Shown here: positions 44,989-52,721 of the stretch, in pieces
How the letters are laid out: the number at the start of each line of letters is the position of its first letter
Numbering within the stretch: the stretch's first letter is position 1
Source: DASPSM01 sp036008465
GTDB lineage: Bacteria > Planctomycetota > Planctomycetia > Planctomycetales > Planctomycetaceae
Assembly: GCA_036008465.1 (NCBI GenBank)
Contig: DASYNP010000190.1
Location: 1 to 64,000, forward strand
DNA length: 64,000 nucleotides
Reading direction: 5' to 3'
Notes under the pieces: model-generated
The model's input: only the letters and a program-made list of their open reading frames with translations
Databases searched by the model: none
What the model was told of the DNA's origin: nothing
Made by a program: the position numbers and the translations under genes

Positions 44989-45880
44989 CCCGCGCACCGA
45001 GTGTCTGTCCGAGACGCTGGCAAGCTTGCAAGCGCAGACGTTGCCGAAGGACCGTTGGGAACTCTTGGTGCTCGATAACGCCAGCCGCGAGCCGGTACGA
45101 GACCGGTTCGGACTTGACTGGCACCCTCAAGCGAGGCACTTGTGCGAACCCATGGTTGGCAAGACGAATGCCGTGCTCAAGGGAATTCGTGAGTCCCGAG
45201 GCGATCTCATTGTTCTCGTGGACGACGACAATGTCCTGGCTGCCGACTATTTGGAACAGGCCGAGAGAATTAGCGGCGGGTGGCCAAAGATTGGTGCGTG
45301 GGGGGGAAGCATTGTGGCTCGTTACGAGTCACGGCCTCCGGATTGGATCAAGGCCTACGAATGCTATCTGTCGGTGCGTGAAATCAAAGCCGACCAATGG
45401 TTCAACCTGTCGTTTCCTGAGCTCTATGGCAACCTGCCCTACGGCGCGGGGATGTGCGTCCGACGAATCGTCGCCGCTGAGTATGCGCGCTTAATTGAGG
45501 CTGACGAGGTCCGCCGACGACTGGACCGCTGCGGTGACTCATTGGTCTCCTCCGGAGATACGGATTTTGCGCTCGTTGCATGCGATATGGGTTTTGGAGT
45601 CGGGCTGTTTGCCAATCTCAAATTGACGCACCTCGTCCATAAAGGCCGGCTGACCGAGCAGTACCTGGAGCGAATGCTGCGGGACATGAACTACTCCTTG
45701 CGGCTTTTGGCGGCCCGGCGCGGCCAGGCTCTCTCAAGGTCCTCCTGGTTGCGAAGGTCCTGGGAAAGTGTCGCCGCGTGGCGCCGCGGCCCGCGTGAGT
45801 TTCGCTTTTATCGCGCGACGATGGATGGACTAAAAACTGCGGACGCCGAAGTTCGGAGATGGGGTCGGCACGAGGCGTGA
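44954..45880 (+). CDS. GT2-family glycosyltransferase
   Basis: 308 residues from ATG 44954 (GTG 44945 possible), overlapping the fucosyltransferase end. GT-A fold: SVITCTHNPRTECLSETLAS at the N-terminus, LLVLDNASREP, VGKTNAVLKGI, the metal/nucleotide DDDN in LIVLVDDDN, and a GDTDFALVACDMG acceptor-loop block. It is inverting by family and uses a nucleotide-sugar donor at the cytosolic face. A basic C-terminal region (RSSWLRRSWESVAAWRRG) may help membrane association. Donor unknown. Confidence 0.9.
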   Translation: MPAVSVITCTHNPRTECLSETLASLQAQTLPKDRWELLVLDNASREPVRDRFGLDWHPQARHLCEPMVGKTNAVLKGIRESRGDLIVLVDDDNVLAADYLEQAERISGGWPKIGAWGGSIVARYESRPPDWIKAYECYLSVREIKADQWFNLSFPELYGNLPYGAGMCVRRIVAAEYARLIEADEVRRRLDRCGDSLVSSGDTDFALVACDMGFGVGLFANLKLTHLVHKGRLTEQYLERMLRDMNYSLRLLAARRGQALSRSSWLRRSWESVAAWRRGPREFRFYRATMDGLKTADAEVRRWGRHEA

Positions 45881-45950
45881 GTGCTCCGTTCGGCGACGCG
45901 CGGCAAGTTCGCCGGACGCGCCGAAGCGGACTTCGACAGGACCAAGGCAA

Positions 45951-46616
45951 TTGATCAAAGACTACATGCTCCGCCAGCTCAACCAGGGGACACGCGAGGC
46001 GCTCCGTATTCTTCGCTCGGAAGTGAGAGTGATGCGGATGCACCGTCGGGGCGTTCGCAAGGCCGCGGAGTGGCACGGCGCCACAGGCCTCAAACTCCAC
46101 TTTGGCTGTGGCGGCAATTTGAAACCGGGGTTTGTGAACATCGACCTTGCGAACGGAGCTGATCTGACCCTCGACCTCCGCGAGAAACTGCCCTTTGCCG
46201 ACGATTCTTGCCTGGTGATTTACTCCGAGCACTTTCTCGAGCACATTGACTATCCGAATGGCGCACATGCGCTGTTGCGGGAGTGCTACCGAGTGCTTCA
46301 ACCAGGCGGCACGTTCAGTGTCGGCGTGCCAGACACGGAATGGCCGTTGCTGGAGTACGCCGGGCAACGCAACGACGGTTATTTCAACCTCGTGAAGCAA
46401 CAATGGCATCCCGAATGGTGCAAGACGCGGCTCGAACATATCAACTTTCATTTTCGGCAGGGGACCGAGCACAAATTCGCCTACGACTTCGAGACCATGG
46501 AATCGTTGCTCAAATCTGTGGGTTTCACAGACGTGAAGCGACGTGCGTGCAACCCCGGGCTCGACCAGTCCTCCTGGGCGGTGGGCACTCTTTATGTCGA
46601 TGCGGTGAAGAGTTGA
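45951..46616 (+). CDS. SAM-dependent methyltransferase (type 11)
   Basis: 221 residues from TTG 45951, with CCAAGG upstream. An N-terminal basic helix (~1-40) precedes motif I LHFGCGGNLKPGFVNIDL (49-66), LREKLPFADDS, a SEHFLEHIDY block (post-I/II), and LLRECYRVLQPGGTFSVGVPD. The EHxLEH pattern and WHPEWCKTRLEHINFHFRQG are common in polysaccharide-cluster methyltransferases. Likely modifies a sugar hydroxyl or chain end. The gap of 70 bases before it is small, in line with the operon. Confidence 0.88.
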   Translation: MIKDYMLRQLNQGTREALRILRSEVRVMRMHRRGVRKAAEWHGATGLKLHFGCGGNLKPGFVNIDLANGADLTLDLREKLPFADDSCLVIYSEHFLEHIDYPNGAHALLRECYRVLQPGGTFSVGVPDTEWPLLEYAGQRNDGYFNLVKQQWHPEWCKTRLEHINFHFRQGTEHKFAYDFETMESLLKSVGFTDVKRRACNPGLDQSSWAVGTLYVDAVKS

Positions 46617-46656
46617 ACCGCCAGACCGCTCGCATAGTAGCCCTTAAGGAAATTGC

Positions 46657-47904
46657 TTGAAGGTCCTGGCCTCAGCGTTGGCTTGTTCTCCGGCTCTTGG
46701 AAGCGAATCGCTCGTTGCCTACCAGGCCCTGCAGGCGCTTTCCGAGAACTTTCAAACGGAATGCATTACTTCGGCCGCGATGCGGCCGCCGAACGGGGTC
46801 CGCAGTTGTTCGATCGACGTTCAATTCGACGAACCCAACGATGTCGGACCTGCGCAGTTGTTGTCGTATGAGTATCGACAGCGCTCGTTGGTGGACCGGT
46901 TGCTCCGCGAATCTCGGTACGACATTCTCCATCGCATGACCCCGTCGGGTAACAAACAGTCCTTGCTGAAAGTGCCTCCGGTCCCCCTGGTCTTGGGACC
47001 GCTCCTTCGTTCCGATCCGCCTCCTCCTGCCTTTACATCGATATTCAGTCCCCGATTGCCTGACGCATTTTCACCCTCGGCAATCCGACGCCGCTTTGCG
47101 AATGGCGTCTCGCGCCGGCTGCTGGAGTGGTTTTCGACGGCTGAGGAGTTACTTGAGAATGCCGCGTTGATTCTGGTTGGGACTGAGGTCACTCGAAGGA
47201 AGTTGCCAGAGCGGCTTCAGAGCCGTTGCCGGCTGTTAACCTACGCGGGTGTCGAGCATGATCGATTCATGCCGCCATCGGGTCGACGCTCGGGCAAACC
47301 GCCGCAGCTTCTCTTCGCCGGTCGACTCGTGCCGTACAAGGGTATCGAACTGCTCCTGCGGGCGGCCGCAGTTGCCCGCAAACGATCCCGGTTTCAACTG
47401 ACAATCGTCGGCAGGGGGTTCCCTCCGTATGAACGCTATTACCGAGAGCTTGCCGCCAAGTTGAGATTGACGGACTCGTTGACGTTTCTGGAACACGTTC
47501 CGCGCGAGGACCTCGTCGCGATGTACCAGGCGGCCGACGTCTTTTGCATGCCGTCGATCGAAACCTACGGAGTCGCCATTCTCGAGGCGATGAGCAGCGG
47601 TTGCGCCGGGATCGTGGCGGATGCAAATGGTCCCGGCGAGATCGTGCAGCCAGGGACCGGAGTCAAGGTGCGTCTGGAAACGCCGGAGCAGTTCGTCAAC
47701 GACTACGCCAACGAGATCGTCCGCCTCGTGGAGGACGGGGCATTCCGGCGCCAACTTGGAGAGCGAGCGCGAGAGCACGTTCTGCGGCATCACGACTGGG
47801 CACGGATCCGAACCTCGTTGCTGGAAATTTATCGCGAGGTTTTCTTCCCATCAAGTGCATCAAAGGGCGCGTCGCCCGCACCAACTCCCGTTGGTTCAAC
47901 CTGA
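46657..47904 (+). CDS. GT4-family glycosyltransferase
   Basis: 415 residues from TTG 46657 (TAAGGAAA upstream). It begins MKVLASALACSPALGSES, an acceptor-domain start seen in a subgroup of GT4 enzymes. The C-terminal donor domain has LLFAGRLVPYKGIELLLRAA, LTFLEHVPREDLVAMYQAAD and SIETYGVAILEAMSSGCAG (ExxxxxE). Cytosolic GT-B enzyme using a nucleotide sugar. The N-terminal half is more variable, as expected for acceptor recognition. A Ser/Pro-rich tail of ~15 residues follows the last helix. Confidence 0.92.
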   Translation: MKVLASALACSPALGSESLVAYQALQALSENFQTECITSAAMRPPNGVRSCSIDVQFDEPNDVGPAQLLSYEYRQRSLVDRLLRESRYDILHRMTPSGNKQSLLKVPPVPLVLGPLLRSDPPPPAFTSIFSPRLPDAFSPSAIRRRFANGVSRRLLEWFSTAEELLENAALILVGTEVTRRKLPERLQSRCRLLTYAGVEHDRFMPPSGRRSGKPPQLLFAGRLVPYKGIELLLRAAAVARKRSRFQLTIVGRGFPPYERYYRELAAKLRLTDSLTFLEHVPREDLVAMYQAADVFCMPSIETYGVAILEAMSSGCAGIVADANGPGEIVQPGTGVKVRLETPEQFVNDYANEIVRLVEDGAFRRQLGERAREHVLRHHDWARIRTSLLEIYREVFFPSSASKGASPAPTPVGST

Positions 47905-47937
47905 ACCGTTACAACTGAGCCGACACCTGAATCCACG

Positions 47938-48870
47938 ATGAATTTGAAGCTGCCTCTCGAAGACTCTCCGTACCTTTTGGATGAGCATGGCCCGATCTTC
48001 GTCGTGGGCTGTCCTCGGTCCGGGACCACATTTTTGGAAGACTGCCTGGCGGGGGTGCCGCAGATTGAGGCCTTCACGGGGGTTCTCGTCTCCCCGAGGT
48101 TGATGCACCTGATCGGTTACGACGCTTCGCGAGGCGAAGACGTTGACCCGCTGCTGCTGACCATGCGCGACGCCTTTTGGCAATCGTTTTGGAGACGCGT
48201 GTTTTTCGGCTCCGAGAGGATTGGAGAAGTCGTCACACGCCGAAAGCCGCTTCGAAACCTGTTCCGGCGGCCAAGTCTGGACGGTATCTCCTTCTGCTAC
48301 AAGGAGCCGTTCTTGTGCTTCGCGATCGAACAAGTCGCCCGTCATTTTCCCAATGCCAAATTCTTGCACATTGTTCGGGACGGCCGAGACTGCGCGGACT
48401 CGCTGGAGCGAACGTATGCGGATGCGCTCTCCAACGACGTTCTCACCGATGAGCACTTGGCCAAGAACAAGAACTCCGAGATCGGCATCTATCGCCATTG
48501 GCAGAACTACTATCTGCCCTGGTGGATCCCGACGGGCCGGGAAGCCGAATTCGTCGGACACTCCACGTACGGCCGCTGTGTCTGGATGTGGAGCGAGATG
48601 GTGGGCAGAGCCGCAAGCTGTGGCCGCACGTTGGGGAGCACGAGATACCTCGAGCTTGGCTACAAAGAATTGGTCACGAATCCGAGCGAGCATGCCCGGC
48701 GAATCATTGAGTTCCTGGCGATCGGCGACTTACCTCGCCTGGTCAAGAGAATGGGCAAAGCCCAAGTCACCTCAGTGGGAATCAACAAGCGCCGGCAGTC
48801 TCCAGAGCGACTCGATGAGGCCAATCGGATCGCCGGCGACTTGTTTCGGCAACTTGGGTACGAGACGTGA
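47938..48870 (+). CDS. Sulfotransferase family protein (Sulfotransfer_3 type)
   Basis: 310 residues. PIFVVGCPRSGTTFLEDCL at ~19-37 is the PAPS 5'-phosphosulfate loop, and FLHIVRDGRDCADSLERTY near residue 140 the 3'-phosphate site. YLELGYKELVTNPSEHARRI matches the family's later helix. This is a different subfamily from the sulfotransferase at 38514, so two distinct positions may be sulfated. Tight placement between a glycosyltransferase and a carbamoyltransferase supports a glycan substrate. The substrate itself is not readable. Confidence 0.9.
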   Translation: MNLKLPLEDSPYLLDEHGPIFVVGCPRSGTTFLEDCLAGVPQIEAFTGVLVSPRLMHLIGYDASRGEDVDPLLLTMRDAFWQSFWRRVFFGSERIGEVVTRRKPLRNLFRRPSLDGISFCYKEPFLCFAIEQVARHFPNAKFLHIVRDGRDCADSLERTYADALSNDVLTDEHLAKNKNSEIGIYRHWQNYYLPWWIPTGREAEFVGHSTYGRCVWMWSEMVGRAASCGRTLGSTRYLELGYKELVTNPSEHARRIIEFLAIGDLPRLVKRMGKAQVTSVGINKRRQSPERLDEANRIAGDLFRQLGYET

Positions 48871-48944
48871 GAGTCGTGTCGTCTGCGGCTCCCCCAAGGA
48901 CTCGTCGAGCTATTAACCGGATTTGAGCCGGCCTTCGGTCGATC

Positions 48945-50621
48945 ATGAACATTCTCGGCATCAGCTATTCGATCCACGAAACGGCCGCTTGCCTGCTGCA
49001 AGAGGGCAAGCTGCAGTTCGCTTGTGCCGAGGAGCGGCTGTCCGGTCAGAAGCAGGACAGTCGCTTCCCCGTTCGTGCCATTCAGGCGGCACTCGACTAC
49101 GGCACGCTGAAGCCCGAGCAGATCGATCACGTGGCGATCGCCTGGAGCAAGCCCGGCTCCCGATCGCAACATGACATTCGCTTGATGCTCACCGGCCGGC
49201 TGCCCGCGTCGCGCATGCGACTGGAACGGACGTTTGTGAAATGGCTCAAGGACCTGCGACACCGTGGAGGGGTGGTCGATTACCTGCGCGCCTTTGCGCC
49301 GCCGCGCGGCGAATTTCACTTCATCAATCATCATCTGGCCCATGCCCTGAGCGCCTTTTGTCTGAGCGGTTTCGATGACGCGGCGGTCCTCATAGTCGAC
49401 GGCCGTGGTGCGCGAGAAGCCACCACCCTATGGCACGCTCAAACGGGTCGGATCCGGCTCTTACAAAAGTACGACTATCCGAATTCGGTGGGAGTCTTCT
49501 ATGCCGGCATCACAAAAATGCTCGGTTTCGTCCCGCTCAGCGACGAATGGAAGGTCATGGGTCTGGCCGCTTACGGAAAGCCGGGATTTGACCTGAGCCC
49601 GCTGATCCAAGTTCAAGACGAAAGCTACGCCGTGTCGGGCCGACGTTTTTTCGGCAATACCGATTTCGATCACTCGGGACTCGAGCCCGTCACCGGACCG
49701 CAGCGCAATGGTGAGCCCCTCTCAGAACATCACAAGGAGCTGGCACGTTCGGCTCAGGATTGCTGCGAGCAAACCATGCTTGCCCTCTTGCGGCACGTCA
49801 CAAAACTGACCGGCAGCCGCAAACTTTGTCTGGCGGGAGGGGTCGCCCTCAATTGCAAGGCCAACGGGGAACTGATTCGCTCGGGAATGATCGACGACAT
49901 TTATGTCCAACCCGCGGCCGGAGACGACGGCGCGTGCATCGGTGCGGCTTACGGTGTTTACCAGCAGCTCGGGGAAAAAATTCCGTCGCACGTCGTCGGG
50001 CACACCTACCTGGGGACCGAGCACTCCAACGAAGCGATCGAGAGCATATTAAAGGCGTACAAGATCCCTTATCGGCGAGTCGAAAACCCCGCCCAAGCAG
50101 CCGCCCAGCTGCTCAGCCAGAACCATTTGATCGGCTGGTTTCAGGGGCGGATGGAATTTGGTCCGCGGGCCCTTGGGAACCGCTCAATTATTTCGGACCC
50201 TCGTGACGTGCAGAACCGCGATCGCGTCAATGAGGCCGTCAAGTTCCGCGAGAACTGGCGGCCCTTTGCGCCGAGCGTGATTGAGGAGCGGGGACACGTC
50301 TACTTCCAGGATTTCCGTCCGACTCCTTACATGATCCTCAGCTTTTGGGCGACTGACGAAGCCAAGGCGCGAATTCCGGCCGTCGTTCACGTCGACGGGA
50401 GCTGTCGCGTGCAATCGGTCACACACGATTCGAACCCACTCTATTACGACCTGATTGCGGAATTCGAGAAGTTGACCGGCGTCCCTGTGGTCATGAACAC
50501 TTCCTTCAATTTGAAAGGGGACGCAATCGTCGAGTCACCGCGGGATGCCATTCAAACGTTCTTCACATCGGGCCTCGATGATCTGGTGATTGGACCGTTC
50601 CTGGTCAGCAAGTCGAAGTGA
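48945..50621 (+). CDS. Carbamoyltransferase (NodU/TobZ family)
   Basis: 558 residues. The N-terminal Kae1-like domain contains ISYSIHETAACLLQEGKL, CAEERLS, the metal-binding INHHLAHALSAF (His129, His130, His133), SDEWKVMGLAAYG, AGGVALNCKANGEL and QPAAGDDGACIGAAYG. The C-terminal YrdC-like part has GRMEFGPRALGNRSI, FRENWRPFAPSV and NTSFNLKGDAIVESP. These enzymes make carbamoyl-AMP from carbamoyl phosphate and ATP and pass the carbamoyl group to a hydroxyl, in Nod factors or antibiotics on a sugar. Here a sugar of the glycan is the likely acceptor. The stop shares bases with the next start (TGATG). Confidence 0.95.
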   Translation: MNILGISYSIHETAACLLQEGKLQFACAEERLSGQKQDSRFPVRAIQAALDYGTLKPEQIDHVAIAWSKPGSRSQHDIRLMLTGRLPASRMRLERTFVKWLKDLRHRGGVVDYLRAFAPPRGEFHFINHHLAHALSAFCLSGFDDAAVLIVDGRGAREATTLWHAQTGRIRLLQKYDYPNSVGVFYAGITKMLGFVPLSDEWKVMGLAAYGKPGFDLSPLIQVQDESYAVSGRRFFGNTDFDHSGLEPVTGPQRNGEPLSEHHKELARSAQDCCEQTMLALLRHVTKLTGSRKLCLAGGVALNCKANGELIRSGMIDDIYVQPAAGDDGACIGAAYGVYQQLGEKIPSHVVGHTYLGTEHSNEAIESILKAYKIPYRRVENPAQAAAQLLSQNHLIGWFQGRMEFGPRALGNRSIISDPRDVQNRDRVNEAVKFRENWRPFAPSVIEERGHVYFQDFRPTPYMILSFWATDEAKARIPAVVHVDGSCRVQSVTHDSNPLYYDLIAEFEKLTGVPVVMNTSFNLKGDAIVESPRDAIQTFFTSGLDDLVIGPFLVSKSK

Positions 50622-51502
50622 TGGCGTGGCTCAAGTCAGGCGCCGCAAGCAAAATGAAAATCCAATCCGAGTCCGCGGGAGTGGGAGAAAAGACTCGCCG
50701 TCAGCAGCGTCCCTTTTTCCTCCGAGCCCTGCCGCCGGCGCTTCGTCAAATCGTGTGGAGCCGTTTTTACCGCCCGGCACCGCAACAGTTGCTTGGCTTG
50801 TTCAATTCCGCACCTCTGCATTTCGCGCCTTCGGTCATCATGACGGGGCTCGTACCGGGCGATGTGATTTCGGACGCGATCGCGTTGACGGGGATTTACG
50901 ATCTGCCCATGACCCGGTGGCTACTGGAGATTGCAAGGAAAGAACGTGGGCTGTTTGTCGACGTCGGGGCAAATCTGGGTTACTTCAGCCTCCTCTGGGC
51001 CGCGCAAGACGTGCAAAATCGGGCAATTGCGATTGAGGCGTCGCCCCGCATCGTCGGGCTGCTCGAAGGAAATGTCCACGATAACAGGCTTGGCGACCGT
51101 ATTACAGTTCGCGCCCAGGCCGCCGGCGCCCGGCGCGGAACGATGCAGTTCAATTCCGGGCCGGCCGAGCAAACAGGCTGGGGTGGGTTTGCACCGGCCG
51201 CCTCGTCCGCGACTGCGACGGTGGACGTCGTGCCTCTCGACGAACTCCTCTCGGAGATTCAGGAAATCGCCGTTCTGATGGTGGACGTTCAGGGGGCCGA
51301 TTTCTGGGCGTTGCAGGGCGCCGAGCGCCTCCTGCGTGAGCGGCGCGCCCGCCACGTCATTTGGGAAGAAAACAAAGAGAGAATGCAGGAACTTCGCATT
51401 CCACTCGGTGAATCTCAGAAGTTCATGCAAACGCTCGGTTACACGCCGACGCCGCACGGAGATCCGGCTGTCGGCGTGCTGCACTGGTCGGCACGTTCTT
51501 AA
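50621..51502 (+). CDS. FkbM-family methyltransferase
   Basis: 293 residues from ATG 50621, overlapping the carbamoyltransferase stop. Motif I is intact: GLFVDVGANLGYFSLLWA near residue 107, followed by AIEASPRIVGLLEGNV, DVVPLDELL and VLMVDVQGADFWALQGAERLL, the standard FkbM order. The first ~80 residues are polar and basic. FkbM enzymes O-methylate hydroxyls of polyketides and glycans. Coupling to the carbamoyltransferase suggests both decorate the same sugar, as in carbamoylated and methylated antibiotics, but that is inference. Confidence 0.9.
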   Translation: MAWLKSGAASKMKIQSESAGVGEKTRRQQRPFFLRALPPALRQIVWSRFYRPAPQQLLGLFNSAPLHFAPSVIMTGLVPGDVISDAIALTGIYDLPMTRWLLEIARKERGLFVDVGANLGYFSLLWAAQDVQNRAIAIEASPRIVGLLEGNVHDNRLGDRITVRAQAAGARRGTMQFNSGPAEQTGWGGFAPAASSATATVDVVPLDELLSEIQEIAVLMVDVQGADFWALQGAERLLRERRARHVIWEENKERMQELRIPLGESQKFMQTLGYTPTPHGDPAVGVLHWSARS

Positions 51503-51542
51503 GCGGTCGATCGCGTGAAAGGTCCGTCGGAGCCAAGACCTG

Positions 51543-52694
51543 GTGACATCAGTGACTAGCGGCGCCTCAGCGACTGAACCAATGTCCGCACCAATTCCTC
51601 GGAAACAGCTGTGGATCTCGCGGCTCAAGCTGTGGCTCCTTCGCAGCCTTGAAATAACCATTCCGATCGTCGTCGTCTTAGCCCTGATGGAGGTTGCTTT
51701 AAGGGTCCAGGGCATCGGCTACGGCCACAGTCCTCTCGTCGGGCATCCGATCTTCCATCACTGGCATCCACCCGCCTACCAGATGCGCGCCTGGGGCCCG
51801 CATGAGCAGTGGGGTGGCTTCGATATCGAGTTCAACGCCGACGGATTCTGTATGGGCTCCGAACTTCCGTCGGCCGACCAGCCGTCCATCGTTTTTCTCG
51901 GGGACAGCTTTACCGAAGGAGTTCAAGTCCGGGAGGATCAGCGCTTCGTCAATCTTGTGGCCGCGAAGCTGCGACTGCCAGGTCTCAATTTCGGCTGCTC
52001 GAGCTTCACGCCGTTACTGTCGCAGCTGCAGCTCGAGTATTTTCAGAACCGCGTGTCGCCTGCAGCGGTTGTGTTACAGGTCTGCTTCAACGACATCGAC
52101 GATGACATTGGGTATCGAGCCGTCGCGCATCGAGATGCTTCAGGACGAATCAATGCCGTTCCCGGCGCGCAAACGCCTTGGTGGGTCCGGCTCGGGCGAC
52201 AAAGCTACTTGGTCCGTTTCGTTCGACAAAACTGGCTGGCCCTTAAGCTCGCGCGGGCGAGCAAGGCCCGCTCGGGCGACGGTTCAGGCGCCGCGCTTTG
52301 GAAGCCTACGTTCACCAAAAGCCTGAACGAGTGGTACACCGACGAGGAGCGCGCGGGTATTGAGAGCAGCATTCTCGCAATCCGCAACTGGTGCCAAGCT
52401 CGACACTGTCCCTTTCTCCTGATGGTGATCCCGGATCGGGGGGCTCTGCACAAAGGCACGGAAGACTTCCTCGCGGCCCACTTCAAGCAGTTTGCCAAGA
52501 CTCACTCGCTCAACTATGTTGATCTCCTGCCGGGGTTCAGGAAAGAATCGCCTGCCGATCTATTCTTTCCGGAAGATGTCCATCTGACTGCGAAGGGACA
52601 TCTCGTCGTGAGCGAGGCCCTCTCGTCGGCGCTCACGCCGCTGCTTCATTCGAAAACGGCAAGTGTCGGCCCGCCGCGGTCGGCTCGGCACTGA
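51543..52694 (+). CDS. Membrane-anchored SGNH/GDSL hydrolase-like protein
   Basis: 383 residues. One membrane segment near the N-terminus (~37-55, LEITIPIVVVLALMEVALRV) and a periplasmic domain. IVFLGDSFTEGVQV (Ser122 in GDSF) is block I, QVCFNDIDDD block III-like (Gly/Asn), and FFPEDVHLTAKGH near residue 343 supplies the Asp-His pair. This layout is common for SGNH proteins in polysaccharide loci, acting as acetyl esterases or, with an MBOAT partner, acetyltransferases. No MBOAT protein is seen in the window. It lies between two carbamoylation genes. Confidence 0.85.
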   Translation: MTSVTSGASATEPMSAPIPRKQLWISRLKLWLLRSLEITIPIVVVLALMEVALRVQGIGYGHSPLVGHPIFHHWHPPAYQMRAWGPHEQWGGFDIEFNADGFCMGSELPSADQPSIVFLGDSFTEGVQVREDQRFVNLVAAKLRLPGLNFGCSSFTPLLSQLQLEYFQNRVSPAAVVLQVCFNDIDDDIGYRAVAHRDASGRINAVPGAQTPWWVRLGRQSYLVRFVRQNWLALKLARASKARSGDGSGAALWKPTFTKSLNEWYTDEERAGIESSILAIRNWCQARHCPFLLMVIPDRGALHKGTEDFLAAHFKQFAKTHSLNYVDLLPGFRKESPADLFFPEDVHLTAKGHLVVSEALSSALTPLLHSKTASVGPPRSARH

Positions 52695-52721
52695 AGAGGG
52701 GATCGTCGAGGAACGGCCGAC

